From assembly GCF_014203235.1 (NCBI RefSeq), contig NZ_JACHIN010000004.1, forward strand, positions 248,001 through 312,000: a stretch of 64,000 nucleotides of DNA, in the 5' to 3' direction. Each line of letters begins with the position of its first letter. The stretch's first letter is position 1. Both the position numbers and the translations under genes were made by a program. The notes beneath the pieces are model-generated. The model did not search any database. It saw only the letters and a list, made by a program, of their open reading frames with translations, and was not told the origin of the DNA. Positions 36,986 to 45,414 of this stretch are shown here, in pieces. This DNA comes from Nonomuraea endophytica. GTDB taxonomy: Bacteria; Actinomycetota; Actinomycetes; Streptosporangiales; Streptosporangiaceae.

Positions 36986-37780
36986 ATGATTGGCCGGGTG
37001 AACCGGTACGAACGCTGGAACGTCCTGCTGGAGATGGTCGCCGAGGCCGGGCAGCTGGACGTCGTCGAGACCGCCGAGAAGCTCGACGTCTCCACCGCGA
37101 CGATCAGGCGCGACTTCGACGAGCTGGCCGCGCAGCAGCTGCTCACCAGGACCCGCGGCGGCGCGATCGCGCACAGCGTCTCCTACGACCTGCCGCTGCG
37201 CTACAAGGTCGCCCAGCACGCGCCGGAGAAGCAGCGCATCGGCTCGGCCGCCGCCGCCCTGGTGCCCGAAGGCTCGACGGTCGGGCTCAACGGCGGCACC
37301 ACGACGACCGAGGTGGCCCGCGCCCTGGCCACCCGCGACCTCGGCGGCGACCAGCGCGGCCCGGCGCTGACCGTGGTGACCAACGCCCTCAACATCGCCC
37401 ACGAGCTGGTGGTACGCCCCCATCTGCACGTGGTCACGACCGGCGGCTCGGCCCGCGCCCAGTCGTACGAGCTGGTGGGCCCGGTGGCCACCGGCATGCT
37501 GGAACGCATCGCACTCGACGTGGCGGTGCTCGGCGTCGACGCCCTCGATGTGGACCACGGCGCCAGCGCGCACAACGAGGGCGAGGCCGCCATCAACCAG
37601 CTCATGGCCGCCAAGGCCCGCCAGGTGATCATCGTCGCGGACGGGTCGAAGCTGGGCAAGCGCGCCTTCTCCCGCATCTGCCCGCTGGCGCAGATCGACG
37701 TCCTGGTGACCGACTCGACCGCGCCCGCCGACCTCACCGCCCGGTTCGCGGAGTCCGGGGTGCGGATCGTTCAGGTGTGA
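36986..37780 (+). CDS. DeoR family transcriptional regulator
   Basis: 264 residues from ATG 36986; GTG 36998 (VNRYERWNVLLEMV) is a credible alternative. The N-terminal helix-turn-helix LDVVETAEKLDVSTATIRRD is the DeoR signature, and the C-terminal sensor domain has VGLNGGTTTTEVARAL and VVTNALNIA phosphosugar-binding loops of the DeoRC fold. It should sense a phosphorylated sugar and control the divergent DUF5107-importer cluster. The 3' end overlaps the convergent XRE gene by 47 bases. Confidence 0.92.
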   Translation: MIGRVNRYERWNVLLEMVAEAGQLDVVETAEKLDVSTATIRRDFDELAAQQLLTRTRGGAIAHSVSYDLPLRYKVAQHAPEKQRIGSAAAALVPEGSTVGLNGGTTTTEVARALATRDLGGDQRGPALTVVTNALNIAHELVVRPHLHVVTTGGSARAQSYELVGPVATGMLERIALDVAVLGVDALDVDHGASAHNEGEAAINQLMAAKARQVIIVADGSKLGKRAFSRICPLAQIDVLVTDSTAPADLTARFAESGVRIVQV

Positions 37781-38342
37781 CCTCGGCGGGCTTGGCGCGT
37801 ACGTGCATGCGCTCGCCCTGACGGCCGAACAGGCTGAGGATCTCCACCGGCCCGTCGCCCGCGCTGCCGAACCAGTGCGGCAGCCGGGTGTCGAACTCGG
37901 CCGCCTCCCCCGAGCCGAGCACGATGTCGTGGTCGGCCAGCACGAGGCGCAGCCGTCCCGACAGCACGTACATCCACTCGTAGCCCTCGTGCGTGCGCGG
38001 CTCGGGGACGCACTGGTCGGCGGGGATCACCATCTTGTAGGCCTGCAGCCCGCCGGGCTGGCGGGTCAGCGGCAGCACGGTGCGCCCGTTGACGGTGCGC
38101 GCCACCACCCTGACCCGGGGGTCGCCCACCTCCGGCGCGCCGACCAGTTCGTCCAGCGGGACCTGGTGGGCCTGGGCGATCGGCAGCAGCAGCTCCAGGC
38201 TGGGCCGGCGCTGGCCGGACTCCAGCCGTGACAGCGTGCTCTTGGAGATCCCCGTGGCCTCGGCCAGCGCGGAGAGCGTGACCCCGCGCTGGGTCCGCAG
38301 CCGCTTGAGCCGGGGCCCCACCTGGGCGATGACGTCTTCCAT
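37734..38342 (-). CDS. XRE family regulator with cupin sensor domain
   Basis: 202 residues. GPRLKRLRTQRGVTLSALAE and GISKSTLSRLESGQRRPSLE are the helix-turn-helix, followed by a C-terminal cupin (EPRTHEGYEWMYVLSGRLRL, EAAEFDTRLPHWFGSAGDGP). This is the common HTH-cupin type that senses small molecules or metals through the cupin. The target is probably the neighbouring hydrolase or genes elsewhere. It is transcribed toward the DeoR gene and overlaps its end. Confidence 0.9.
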   Translation of the reverse strand: MEDVIAQVGPRLKRLRTQRGVTLSALAEATGISKSTLSRLESGQRRPSLELLLPIAQAHQVPLDELVGAPEVGDPRVRVVARTVNGRTVLPLTRQPGGLQAYKMVIPADQCVPEPRTHEGYEWMYVLSGRLRLVLADHDIVLGSGEAAEFDTRLPHWFGSAGDGPVEILSLFGRQGERMHVRAKPAEVTPERSAPRTPRTGR

Positions 38343-38380
38343 GCCCCTATTGTCCCGGATCCGGCAACCGACGTTGCCGT

Positions 38381-38465
38381 GCGGCCGGTGTTGCCGGGCG
38401 GCCGGTGTTGCCGGGCGGCCGGTGTTTCCGGGCGGCCGGTGTTTCCGGGCGGCCGGTGTTTCCGG
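38381..38465. repeat. Five tandem copies of a 17-base repeat
   Basis: The unit GCGGCCGGTGTTGCCGG is present twice, then GCGGCCGGTGTTTCCGG three times, head to tail with no spacer. The array lies between the start of the XRE-cupin gene and the end of the hydrolase gene, so it would be in the XRE leader or promoter zone. A single G-to-T change separates the two variants, which implies recent stepwise amplification. Confidence 0.9.
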
Positions 38466-38490
38466 GCGGCGGCCCCCGCGCGCCGCCCGG
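38462..38490 (-). terminator. Hairpin after the alpha/beta hydrolase gene
   Basis: CCGGGCGGC and GCCGCCCGG pair over 9 bases around an 11-base loop, five bases past the hydrolase stop on the minus strand. It merges with the last copy of the 17-base repeat. Likely a T-less terminator. Confidence 0.5.
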
Positions 38491-38494
38491 ACGG

Positions 38495-39286
38495 CTAGGC
38501 GGCGAAGAAGTCCCGCATCGCCTGGGCGACCTGGGCCGGGGCGCTGTCGTTCGGCGCGTCGTGGGTGAGTCCGGGCAGTTCGACCAGCCGCGAGTCCGGG
38601 ATGACGTCGTTCAGGACGGCCGCGGCATTCAGCAGGTACGCGGGCCCGCGCTCGCCGGTCAGCAGGAGGGTCTCGGCGGCCGTGTCCCGGTAGCGAAGGC
38701 CGTCGGAGTCGAGCCTCAGCACCTCCCGCATCTCGGCGGGCACCCTGGGCAGCACGTCCACGTACCCCTGGCGGCGCTCCCCGCGCAGCGTGAACGCGAT
38801 CATGGTCTTGATCAGCCAGAGCGGCAGCTCACTGAACGGCCCCGCCACCTTCAGCCCCTTGACCTGCCGGGCCAGCGCCTCCAGCGTCCGGCCGTCGGCG
38901 ACCGCCTGTTCAAAGGCCGGAAGCCAGTCCTGGGGCAGCCCTCCGTTGACCGACACGGCCGGCTCGTAGGCGGCCAGCTTCTCCACCGGGTGCCGTAACG
39001 CGGTCTCGAGCGCGACCAGCCCGCCGGAGCTGTGCCCGAACAGGCGCGTGGACCCGGTCTCCGCCATGACCGTGATGACGTCGTCGCAGACCCGGTCGAT
39101 GCTGTAGCCGGCGAGGCGGGTGTCGCGGTCCAGGAGGTGCACGGTGAAGGAGTCGGCCAGATACCAGGCCAGCGCCCGGTATCCGCGCCCGGCCACCCGG
39201 CCGCCGCCGAGGACGACGATCCCGGGTCCGGTTCCGATGCTCTCGTAGCTGATCAGCGTCCCGTCCGCTGAGGCGAGCTTTGTCAT
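38495..39286 (-). CDS. Alpha/beta hydrolase
   Basis: 263 residues. The nucleophile elbow is FGHSSGGLVA (Ser near residue 87), the oxyanion region VVLGGGRVAGRGYRAL near residue 25, and the catalytic His is in GLTHDAPND near the end. No signal peptide. Substrate unknown. The upstream region has a repeated GATATATCGCGTC element that looks like an operator, so expression is probably regulated by a dedicated repressor not adjacent here. Confidence 0.85.
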   Translation of the reverse strand: MTKLASADGTLISYESIGTGPGIVVLGGGRVAGRGYRALAWYLADSFTVHLLDRDTRLAGYSIDRVCDDVITVMAETGSTRLFGHSSGGLVALETALRHPVEKLAAYEPAVSVNGGLPQDWLPAFEQAVADGRTLEALARQVKGLKVAGPFSELPLWLIKTMIAFTLRGERRQGYVDVLPRVPAEMREVLRLDSDGLRYRDTAAETLLLTGERGPAYLLNAAAVLNDVIPDSRLVELPGLTHDAPNDSAPAQVAQAMRDFFAA

Positions 39287-39322
39287 GCGCGATCACCCAC
39301 TCTGTCGGCGTATCGTGAGAGA

Positions 39323-39364
39323 CGATATATCGCGTCTTGTGGGGCAGTCAAGATATATCGCGTC
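39323..39364. promoter_or_regulatory. Direct repeat GATATATCGCGTC upstream of hydrolase gene
   Basis: GATATATCGCGTC occurs at 39324-39336 and 39352-39364, and the first copy contains the palindrome CGATATATCG. The spacing of 28 bases and the position between the divergent hydrolase and DsbA-like genes suggest a repressor site. ATATAT-centred sites are usual for PadR-type regulators, but none is encoded next to it. Confidence 0.5.
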
Positions 39365-39389
39365 ATCGGCACGCTCGCCGGATGCCAAG

Positions 39390-40118
39390 ATGGACGGGAT
39401 GACTGATGACCTGCCACGGGAGCGATCACGGCGGCGGGTGCTGGCAGGCGCGCTCGCGGGGGCGGCGGCGCTGACCGTTCTGGGAGTGGCCGCGCTGCGC
39501 CGCGACCCCGGTCCGACCGCGGGACCCGCCGAGCCCACCACGCCCGGCCCCGCCCCTTCCCCCAGTACCTCCGACGTGCCCACCTGGGTCGGGCCGACCG
39601 CGCCCGGCATCGAGACCGGCCTGTCGCTGGGGCAGCCGGGCGCGCTCGTGGCGATCGAGGAGTTCGGCGACTTCAAGTGTCCGAGCTGCCGCCGCTACGC
39701 CCGCGAGATCGCCCCGGCGCTCAAGACGAAGTACCTGGACACCGGCATCGCCCGCGTCTTCTGGCGCGACTACCCGATCAGGGGCCGCGACTCCACCCGC
39801 GCCGCGCACGCCGGCCGGGCCGCCGCCCGCCAGGGCCGCTTCTGGCCGTTCCACGACGTGCTCTACTCGGGCGAGGTGCCGCTGAGCGACTCCGGTCTGC
39901 GCGAGGCCGCCGACCGGGCCGGGCTCGACCTCGCGCGGTTCGAGCGTGACCGCAAGGATCCGTCGGTACGGCAGGCCGTACAGGCCGACCTCGAGTTCGC
40001 GCTCCAACTGGGCCTGCCCGGCACCCCCGCCTTCCTCATCAACGGCGAGCTGCTGTTCGGCGCCCAGCCGGTGGCCGCCTTCGAGAAGGCGATCGAGAAG
40101 GCCAGGCGGGCACGTTGA
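39390..40118 (+). CDS. DsbA-family thioredoxin-fold protein, membrane-anchored or secreted
   Basis: About 242 residues from ATG 39390. A basic N terminus (RERSRRRVLAGAL) and one hydrophobic segment are followed by a Pro-rich linker, then the thioredoxin fold with FGDFKCPSCRRYAREI (active-site CxxC) and the cis-Pro loop GLPGTPAFLINGELLFG. It handles thiol-disulphide exchange outside the membrane. The CcdA-like gene overlaps its stop codon, so together they form an extracytoplasmic redox pair. ATG 39399 is an alternative start. Confidence 0.85.
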   Translation: MDGMTDDLPRERSRRRVLAGALAGAAALTVLGVAALRRDPGPTAGPAEPTTPGPAPSPSTSDVPTWVGPTAPGIETGLSLGQPGALVAIEEFGDFKCPSCRRYAREIAPALKTKYLDTGIARVFWRDYPIRGRDSTRAAHAGRAAARQGRFWPFHDVLYSGEVPLSDSGLREAADRAGLDLARFERDRKDPSVRQAVQADLEFALQLGLPGTPAFLINGELLFGAQPVAAFEKAIEKARRAR

Positions 40119-41017
40119 CCCAGATCGGCTACGCCGCCGCGTTCCTGGGCGGCCTGTTCTCGCTGGTCAGCCCATGCGGCGCGATGCTCCTGCCGGCCTT
40201 CTTCTGCTACGCCTTCCCGACCGGCCGGGCGCTGGCGGGCAGGACGGCGCTGTTCTACGCCGGGTTGTGCGCGGTGCTGGTCCCGCTGGGCATGGGCTCG
40301 GCCCTGGTCAGCCGGATCTTCTACGGCCACCGCGAGCTGCTGATCACGGTGGCCGGGTGGGCGCTGATCGTGTTCGGCGTGCTGCAGATCGCCGGGCAGG
40401 GCTGGACGCTCGGGCCGGTCGAACGGCTGCGCGCCCGATTGAGCGGCGACTCGCCCTGGGCGGTGCTGGGGCTGGGCGCGGTCTCCGGGCTGGCCGGGTT
40501 CTGCGCGGGCCCGATCCTGGGCGCGGTGCTCACCGTGGCCGCGGCCTCGGGTGACGCGGTGCGGGGCGCGGTGCTGCTGGCCGTGTACGCGGCGGGGATG
40601 GCGGCGCCGCTGCTGCTGCTCGCCCTGCTGTGGGAGCGCTACGACCTGGGGCGGCGCCGGTGGCTGCGTGGACGCGGTGTCGAGCTGGGGCCGGTCCTGA
40701 TCGGCAGGCTGCGGATCGGCCCATGGCGCCTGCACACCACCTCCACGCTGTCGGGGCTGGTCTTCGTGGCGCTCGGCGTGGTGTTCCTGGTAACCGACGG
40801 CACCGCCGCCCTGGCCGGGCCGGTGCCGGAAGGCTTCGAGGACCGGGTCGGCGCGTGGGCGGCGGCCGTACCGGATCTGGCGCTGGTCGGAGCCGGAGCG
40901 GTGACACTCGTCGCGGCCACCATCTGGGGCCTGACCCGCACCCGCCGGCGACCAGACGGGGAACGCCTCAGCCAGGCCTCGGCCGACCAGGACGAGGACA
41001 GCTCAGGCTTGGGCTGA
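40115..41017 (+). CDS. CcdA/DsbD-type thiol-disulphide membrane protein
   Basis: 300 residues from TTG 40115, which overlaps the DsbA-like stop as TTGA. FSLVSPCGAMLLPAFFCYAF has the reactive Cys of the CcdA family, and the second Cys lies in GLAGFCAGPILGAVL, at the symmetric position of the inverted half. Six membrane segments. It passes electrons from cytoplasmic thioredoxin to the partner outside. The C-terminal tail DQDEDSSGLG contains half of a 20-base repeat shared with the convergent MscS gene. Confidence 0.85.
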   Translation: MTQIGYAAAFLGGLFSLVSPCGAMLLPAFFCYAFPTGRALAGRTALFYAGLCAVLVPLGMGSALVSRIFYGHRELLITVAGWALIVFGVLQIAGQGWTLGPVERLRARLSGDSPWAVLGLGAVSGLAGFCAGPILGAVLTVAAASGDAVRGAVLLAVYAAGMAAPLLLLALLWERYDLGRRRWLRGRGVELGPVLIGRLRIGPWRLHTTSTLSGLVFVALGVVFLVTDGTAALAGPVPEGFEDRVGAWAAAVPDLALVGAGAVTLVAATIWGLTRTRRRPDGERLSQASADQDEDSSGLG

Positions 41018-41075
41018 CCAAGGCCAAGGCCACGAGCAGGACCAGGGCAGCTCGGGCTCAGGCTTGGGCTGACCA
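41001..41075. repeat. 20-base direct repeat spanning two convergent gene ends
   Basis: GCTCAGGCTTGGGCTGACCA is found at 41001-41020 and again at 41056-41075, with further partial match before each copy. The first copy contains the CcdA-like stop codon, the second the last codons of the MscS gene on the other strand. It looks like a local duplication of 55 bases. Confidence 0.85.
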
Positions 41076-42128
41076 GGAGGTGGGCTGGGGGCCGGTTGGC
41101 AGGTCCACGCGGAAGCGGGGCAGCGACTCGGGGTGGTTCTCGCGCACGTATCCGACCAGGTGCTCGCGCACGTCGCACTTGAGGTCCCACGCCGAGGCCG
41201 AGTCGGCGGCGCTCATCAGCGCGCGCAGCTCCACCAGCCCGTTGGGCAGCACGTCGGTCACCTGGAGGGTCCAGTCCTTCTGGTCCCAGAGCGGGCTCTC
41301 CTGGATGAAGCGGTACAGCTCCTCGCGCAGGGCGTCAACCGGCACCGCCCAGTCCACCCGCAGGTGCACCACCGCCAGGACGCGGCTGCCGTGCCGGGTC
41401 CAGTTCTCGAAGGGGTTCGTGGTGAAGTACGACACCGGCAGCACCAGCCGCCGCTCGTCCCACAGCCGCAGGACGACGTAGGTGAGCGTGAGCTCCTCGA
41501 TCCGGCCCCACTCGTTGTTGACCACGACCACGTCGTCCAGGCGCAGCGCGTCGCTGAAGGCCAGTTGCAGCCCGGCCAGCATGTTGCCGATCGTGGACTG
41601 GGCCGCGATGCCGACGATCGCGCCGGCTATGCCCGCCGAGGCGAGCAGACCGGCGCCGAGCGCGCGTACCTGCGGGAAGGAGAAGAGCATCGCGCCGAGC
41701 GCCACCACGATGATGACGGCGGTGGCGACCCGGCGGACCAGCGCGATCTGCGTCATGATCCGCCGGGCGCGGCGGTTGCGGTCGCCCTCGACCAGCACGA
41801 GGCGGTCGAGGATGACATCCGTGACGGCGTAGGCGGCGCCGACGATCAACCAGGTGACGCAGGCGATCGTGATCAGCCCGAGCACCCGGTCGACGCCCTC
41901 GCCGAGGGTCCGCTCCTGCGGCGTCCCGCCGAACATGGCGGGCACGAAGGCCACGTTGGCCGCGATGACCACGGCCGTGGCGAAGCCCGCCCAGGTGCAG
42001 TGCTCGACGAGATGCCGGGCCAGGCCCCACTTGGCGCCCGCCCTGGACAGCAGCCTGCGGGCCACCTCCACGACGATGATCGCCCCTGCCACCGAGAGGG
42101 CCAGGATCGCCCAGGTCGACACAGTCAC
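41058..42128 (-). CDS. MscS family mechanosensitive ion channel
   Basis: 356 residues from GTG 42128. Four N-terminal membrane segments; the pore helix is GAGLLASAGIAGAIVGIAAQ followed by STIGNMLAGLQLAFSDALRL, the Gly/Ala-packed TM3 and beta-domain start of MscS. A C-terminal beta and alpha/beta domain follows. It releases solutes under hypo-osmotic shock. The C-terminal 6-7 residues (SWSAQA) derive from the duplicated 20-base sequence, a recent change of the tail. Confidence 0.9.
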   Translation of the reverse strand: MTVSTWAILALSVAGAIIVVEVARRLLSRAGAKWGLARHLVEHCTWAGFATAVVIAANVAFVPAMFGGTPQERTLGEGVDRVLGLITIACVTWLIVGAAYAVTDVILDRLVLVEGDRNRRARRIMTQIALVRRVATAVIIVVALGAMLFSFPQVRALGAGLLASAGIAGAIVGIAAQSTIGNMLAGLQLAFSDALRLDDVVVVNNEWGRIEELTLTYVVLRLWDERRLVLPVSYFTTNPFENWTRHGSRVLAVVHLRVDWAVPVDALREELYRFIQESPLWDQKDWTLQVTDVLPNGLVELRALMSAADSASAWDLKCDVREHLVGYVRENHPESLPRFRVDLPTGPQPTSWSAQA

Positions 42129-42176
42129 TCCTCACCTGTCGCGAAAAATCACACTCCCCCTATGGTGCCGGAGATC

Positions 42177-43172
42177 TCAGAAGGACTCGTCAAAGGACAC
42201 GTTGCCCTCGACCGCGACCTGGTAGGCGGACACCCGGCGCTCGAAGAAGTTGGCGAGCTTCTGCACGTCCTGGAGCTCCATGAACGCGAACGGGTTGGCG
42301 GTGCCGTACTTCTTCTCCAGGCCGAGCCTGGACAGCCGCTGGTCGGCCACGTACTCCAGGTATTCGCGCATGTGCTCGGCGTTCATGCCGCCGATGCCGT
42401 CGCCGCACAGGTCCCGGGCGAAGGCCAGTTCGGCGGTGACCGCCTCCTCGATCATCTGGGTGACCTGCTCGCCCAGCTTGTCGTCGAACAGGTCGGGCTC
42501 CTCGGCGCGCACGGTGTCCACGACGCTGAAGGCGAACTCCATGTGCATGGACTCGTCGCGGAAGACCCAGTTGGTGCCGGTGGCCGGCCCGCCGAACAGG
42601 CCGCGGGAGCGGAACCAGTACACGTAGGCGAACGCGCCGTAGAAGGACAGGCCCTCGATGCAGGCGGCGAAGCAGATCAGGTTGAGCAGGAAAGTCCGCC
42701 GGTCCTCCCGCGTCTCCAGCCGCTGCAGGTCCGACAGCGAGTCGATCCATCGGAAGCAGAACTCGGCCTTGTCCCGGATGGACGGGATGTTGTCCACCGC
42801 GGCGAACGCCTTGACCCGCTCGTCCGGGTCGGGCAGGTAGGTGTCGAGCAGCGTCAGGTAGAACTGCACGTGCACCGCCTCCTCGAACAGCTGCCTCGAC
42901 AGGCAGAGGCGCGCCTCGGGGGCGTTGACGTGCTGGTACAGGTTGAGGACCAGGTTGTTGGCCACGATCGAGTCGCCGGTGGCGAAGAAGGCGACCAGGC
43001 GGTTGATCAGGTGGCGTTCCTGCGGCGACATCTTGGCCAGGTCGGCCAGGTCGGAGTGCAGGTCCACCTCCTCGACCGTCCACGTGTCGCGGATGGCCGC
43101 CCGGTAACGCTCGTAGAACTCGGGGTAGCGCATCGGACGGAGCGTCAGGCCCCTTCCGGGGTCTAGCAACAT
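42177..43172 (-). CDS. nrdB: Class I ribonucleotide reductase small subunit
   Basis: 331 residues with an AAGGAGG ribosome site. The di-iron ligands are all there: the Asp in FFATGDSIVANNL, EEAVHVQFY (Glu, His and, seven residues on, the radical Tyr), FAACIEGLSFYG (Glu) and RDESMHMEF (Glu, His). It stores the tyrosyl radical needed by NrdA to make deoxyribonucleotides. Its partner nrdA directly upstream is broken, so this subunit has no cognate large subunit at this locus. Confidence 0.92.
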   Translation of the reverse strand: MLLDPGRGLTLRPMRYPEFYERYRAAIRDTWTVEEVDLHSDLADLAKMSPQERHLINRLVAFFATGDSIVANNLVLNLYQHVNAPEARLCLSRQLFEEAVHVQFYLTLLDTYLPDPDERVKAFAAVDNIPSIRDKAEFCFRWIDSLSDLQRLETREDRRTFLLNLICFAACIEGLSFYGAFAYVYWFRSRGLFGGPATGTNWVFRDESMHMEFAFSVVDTVRAEEPDLFDDKLGEQVTQMIEEAVTAELAFARDLCGDGIGGMNAEHMREYLEYVADQRLSRLGLEKKYGTANPFAFMELQDVQKLANFFERRVSAYQVAVEGNVSFDESF

Positions 43173-43238
43173 TACTGGCCCTCCTTCGTCGGTCCAGTAA
43201 TGCTTTTCATGCTGTGTTTGATGGTTCCTTCGCTTCGC

Positions 43239-44307
43239 TCAGTCACTGGCACGCCTCGCAGTACTCGGGTTCTCCAGGGAGCAGGCGACCGCTTCCTGGA
43301 CGGGGGCCGTCTGGACGGTGGTCTGAGCGATCCGGGTGGCCGGACGTGAACGCAGGTAATGGGTGGTCTTGATGCCCTTGTTCCAGGCATAGGCGTACAT
43401 CGAGGAGAGCTTGCCGATCGTGGGCGTGGCCATGAACAGTTTCAGCGACCGCGACTGGTCGATGTACGGCGTGCGCGCCGCGGCCAGGTCGATCAGCGCC
43501 TTCTGCGGCAGCTCCCACGCGGTGCGATAGAGCACCTTCAGCTCATCCGGAATGCCGGGAACGTCCTGGACGGAGCCGTCGGCGCGCTTGATGGCGTCGC
43601 GCATGTCCTGCGTCCACGGCCCGCGCCCCTGGAGGTCGCGCACCAGATATCGGTTGACCTGCAGGAACTCACCCGACAGCGTCTCGCGCTTGAACACGTT
43701 GGACACCTGCGGCTCGATGCACTCGTAGCACCCGGCGATGGAGGCGATCGTCGCGGTCGGCGCGATGGCGATCATGAGCGAGTTGCGCAGCCCGGTCTCG
43801 GCGATCCTGGCGCGCAGGCGAGTCGAACGGCAGCCGCAGCGCGAAGAACACGTCGGCCGGGCCCATGACGCCGAGCCCGATCGGCCGCCACCGCCTGTTC
43901 GCCTTCTCGGCCTCGGGCGTCGGGTAGAAGCCCAGGTCGATGATGCGGTCGAGGAAGCGCACCGCGGTGCGGACGGTGCCGGCCAGCCGCTCCCAGTCCA
44001 GGCCGGCGCCGGTGAGGTGCGCGGCCGGGTTGACCGAGCCGAGGTTGCAGACCGCGGTCTCGCCGTCGCTGGTCACCTCCAGGATCTCGGTGCACAGGTC
44101 GGACAGGTGGATGACGTTCTCCGGCCTGGCCGTCTGGTTGGAGACGCGGTTGGCGGCATCCTTGAAGGTCATCCAGCCGTTGCCGGTCTGGGCGAGCGTG
44201 CGCATCATCCGGCCGTACAGGGTGCGGGCCGGCATCTGCCGCGTGTACAGGCTCCCCGCCTCGGCGGCGCGGTAGGCGGTGTCGAAGGCGTCGCCATACA
44301 GGGGCAG
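43239..44307 (-). pseudogene. nrdA: Ribonucleotide reductase large subunit remnant, truncated and frameshifted
   Basis: Only the C-terminal half is present. From 44307 the frame reads LPLYGDAFDTAYRAAEAG, then MRTLAQTGNGWMTFKDAANR and AVCNLGSVNPAAHLTG, all NrdA. At about 43811-43820 FALRLPFDSPA is joined out of frame to ARIAETGLRNSLMIAIAPTA, skipping roughly 70 residues that normally lie between. Near 43268 a one-base loss replaces the redox tail EYCEACQ by an unrelated end. Upstream of 44310 no NrdA sequence exists. The start, part of the barrel and the C-terminal cysteines are therefore gone, and the gene cannot work. Confidence 0.88.
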
Positions 44308-44402
44308 CCCTGGGATCGCACCAGGTTCCCTTTTGCTCCGCCTCCTGGGAGAGGCGAACCAGCGACAGTGCAGGATCCTACATTTAGTGGCCGATCCCGC
44401 AA

Positions 44403-45329
44403 CTATCCCCGGTATGTTGTGCTCGGCGTGTCGAGCATGCCCAGTTCGCGGAGTACTCTGCGGGTGCGGGCGGACTCGGTGGCCAGCCATGTGGCGAAGT
44501 CGTCGCCGCTGAGCGGGATGGCCTCCCAGCCGCCGTTGCGGCAGGCCTCGTGCCACGGCGCCGACCGGGTCGCCTCCTCCATCATGCGCACCGCTGCGCC
44601 CCGCCGTTCGCGGTCCATCGCGGCGGGCCCGACCGCCGCGCACCAGTCGGCGAAGTCGACCCGCACCCCGCACTCCAGGAGCGTGGGGGCCTCGACGCCG
44701 GGCACCCGGACGGCCGAGGAGACGGCCAGCGGCCTGATCCGGCCGGAGTCGAGCCGGGCCCGCCAGTCGCGCAGCCGCCCGGTGGCCGCCGCGACCTTGC
44801 CGCCCTGCATGGCCGCCGCCACTTCCTGGGCGCCCGGGTAGCCGGTGTAGTCGATCTTCCTGACGTCCACGCCGAGCCCCTGCGCGATGAGGCCGAACAG
44901 CAGGTGATCGGGCTCGCCCAGGGGCCCGCCGGCCAGGTAGGTGCGTTCCGGCTGGGCCAGCAGGTGGGCGGCGAAGGCGTCGAAGTCCTTCAGCCGCGAG
45001 TTGGCCGGCACCACCAGCACCTCGACGTTGCCGGTGAGCCTGGCCAGCGGCGTGGTGGCGACGTGCATGGGGCGCTGGTCGTTCAGCTCGGCGGCGGCCA
45101 GCGCGGGCAGGCCGGTGACGGTGACGGTGGTCGCGCCGCCCGTGCCGGTGGCGGGGTAGCCGGTCCTGCGCAGGGTGCGGAAGAGCGCCTGCGCGACGGG
45201 CGCCCAGCGCTCGCCGCCGGGGACGACGCCGACGGGGCCGAGTCCGTGCCCGCCGCCACCCGCGGTGGCGCATCCGGAGGCACAGGCGGCCAGGCCGAGC
45301 CCGAGTGCGAAGAACTGCCGACGCCGCAT
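44403..45329 (-). CDS. TctC/Bug-type periplasmic-binding lipoprotein
   Basis: 308 residues. RRRQFFALGLGLAACASGC gives a lipobox-like end with several possible Cys. TYLAGGPLGEPDHLLFGLIA and YTGYPGAQEVAAAMQGGKVA are typical of the TctC/Bug family, which binds tricarboxylates or other carboxylic acids. The membrane partners TctA and TctB are not next to it, so it is an orphan binding protein or works with a distant transporter. It sits at the break point of the nrdA remnant and reads toward it. Confidence 0.8.
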   Translation of the reverse strand: MRRRQFFALGLGLAACASGCATAGGGGHGLGPVGVVPGGERWAPVAQALFRTLRRTGYPATGTGGATTVTVTGLPALAAAELNDQRPMHVATTPLARLTGNVEVLVVPANSRLKDFDAFAAHLLAQPERTYLAGGPLGEPDHLLFGLIAQGLGVDVRKIDYTGYPGAQEVAAAMQGGKVAAATGRLRDWRARLDSGRIRPLAVSSAVRVPGVEAPTLLECGVRVDFADWCAAVGPAAMDRERRGAAVRMMEEATRSAPWHEACRNGGWEAIPLSGDDFATWLATESARTRRVLRELGMLDTPSTTYRG

Positions 45330-45414
45330 GATGCCCCTCCCCGGAACCCGATAGACCTCCCATTACATGAGGTTATTGACAGATCACACGGTGTTACACA
45401 TCGGGGGGCACTCT

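Noticed and set aside
33566..37780. Very long plus-strand open frame (about 1400 codons) through the sugar cluster
   Set aside because: It is the antisense shadow of the DUF5107 copy 2 and binding-protein genes, of Val/Gly/Arg-rich composition; only its last 264 codons are the real DeoR gene.
38381..38490. Possible CRISPR array
   Set aside because: The 17-base units are directly adjacent with no spacers and no cas genes are near.
44308..44402. Insertion sequence at the nrdA break point
   Set aside because: No terminal inverted repeats, target duplication or transposase gene can be seen around the junction.
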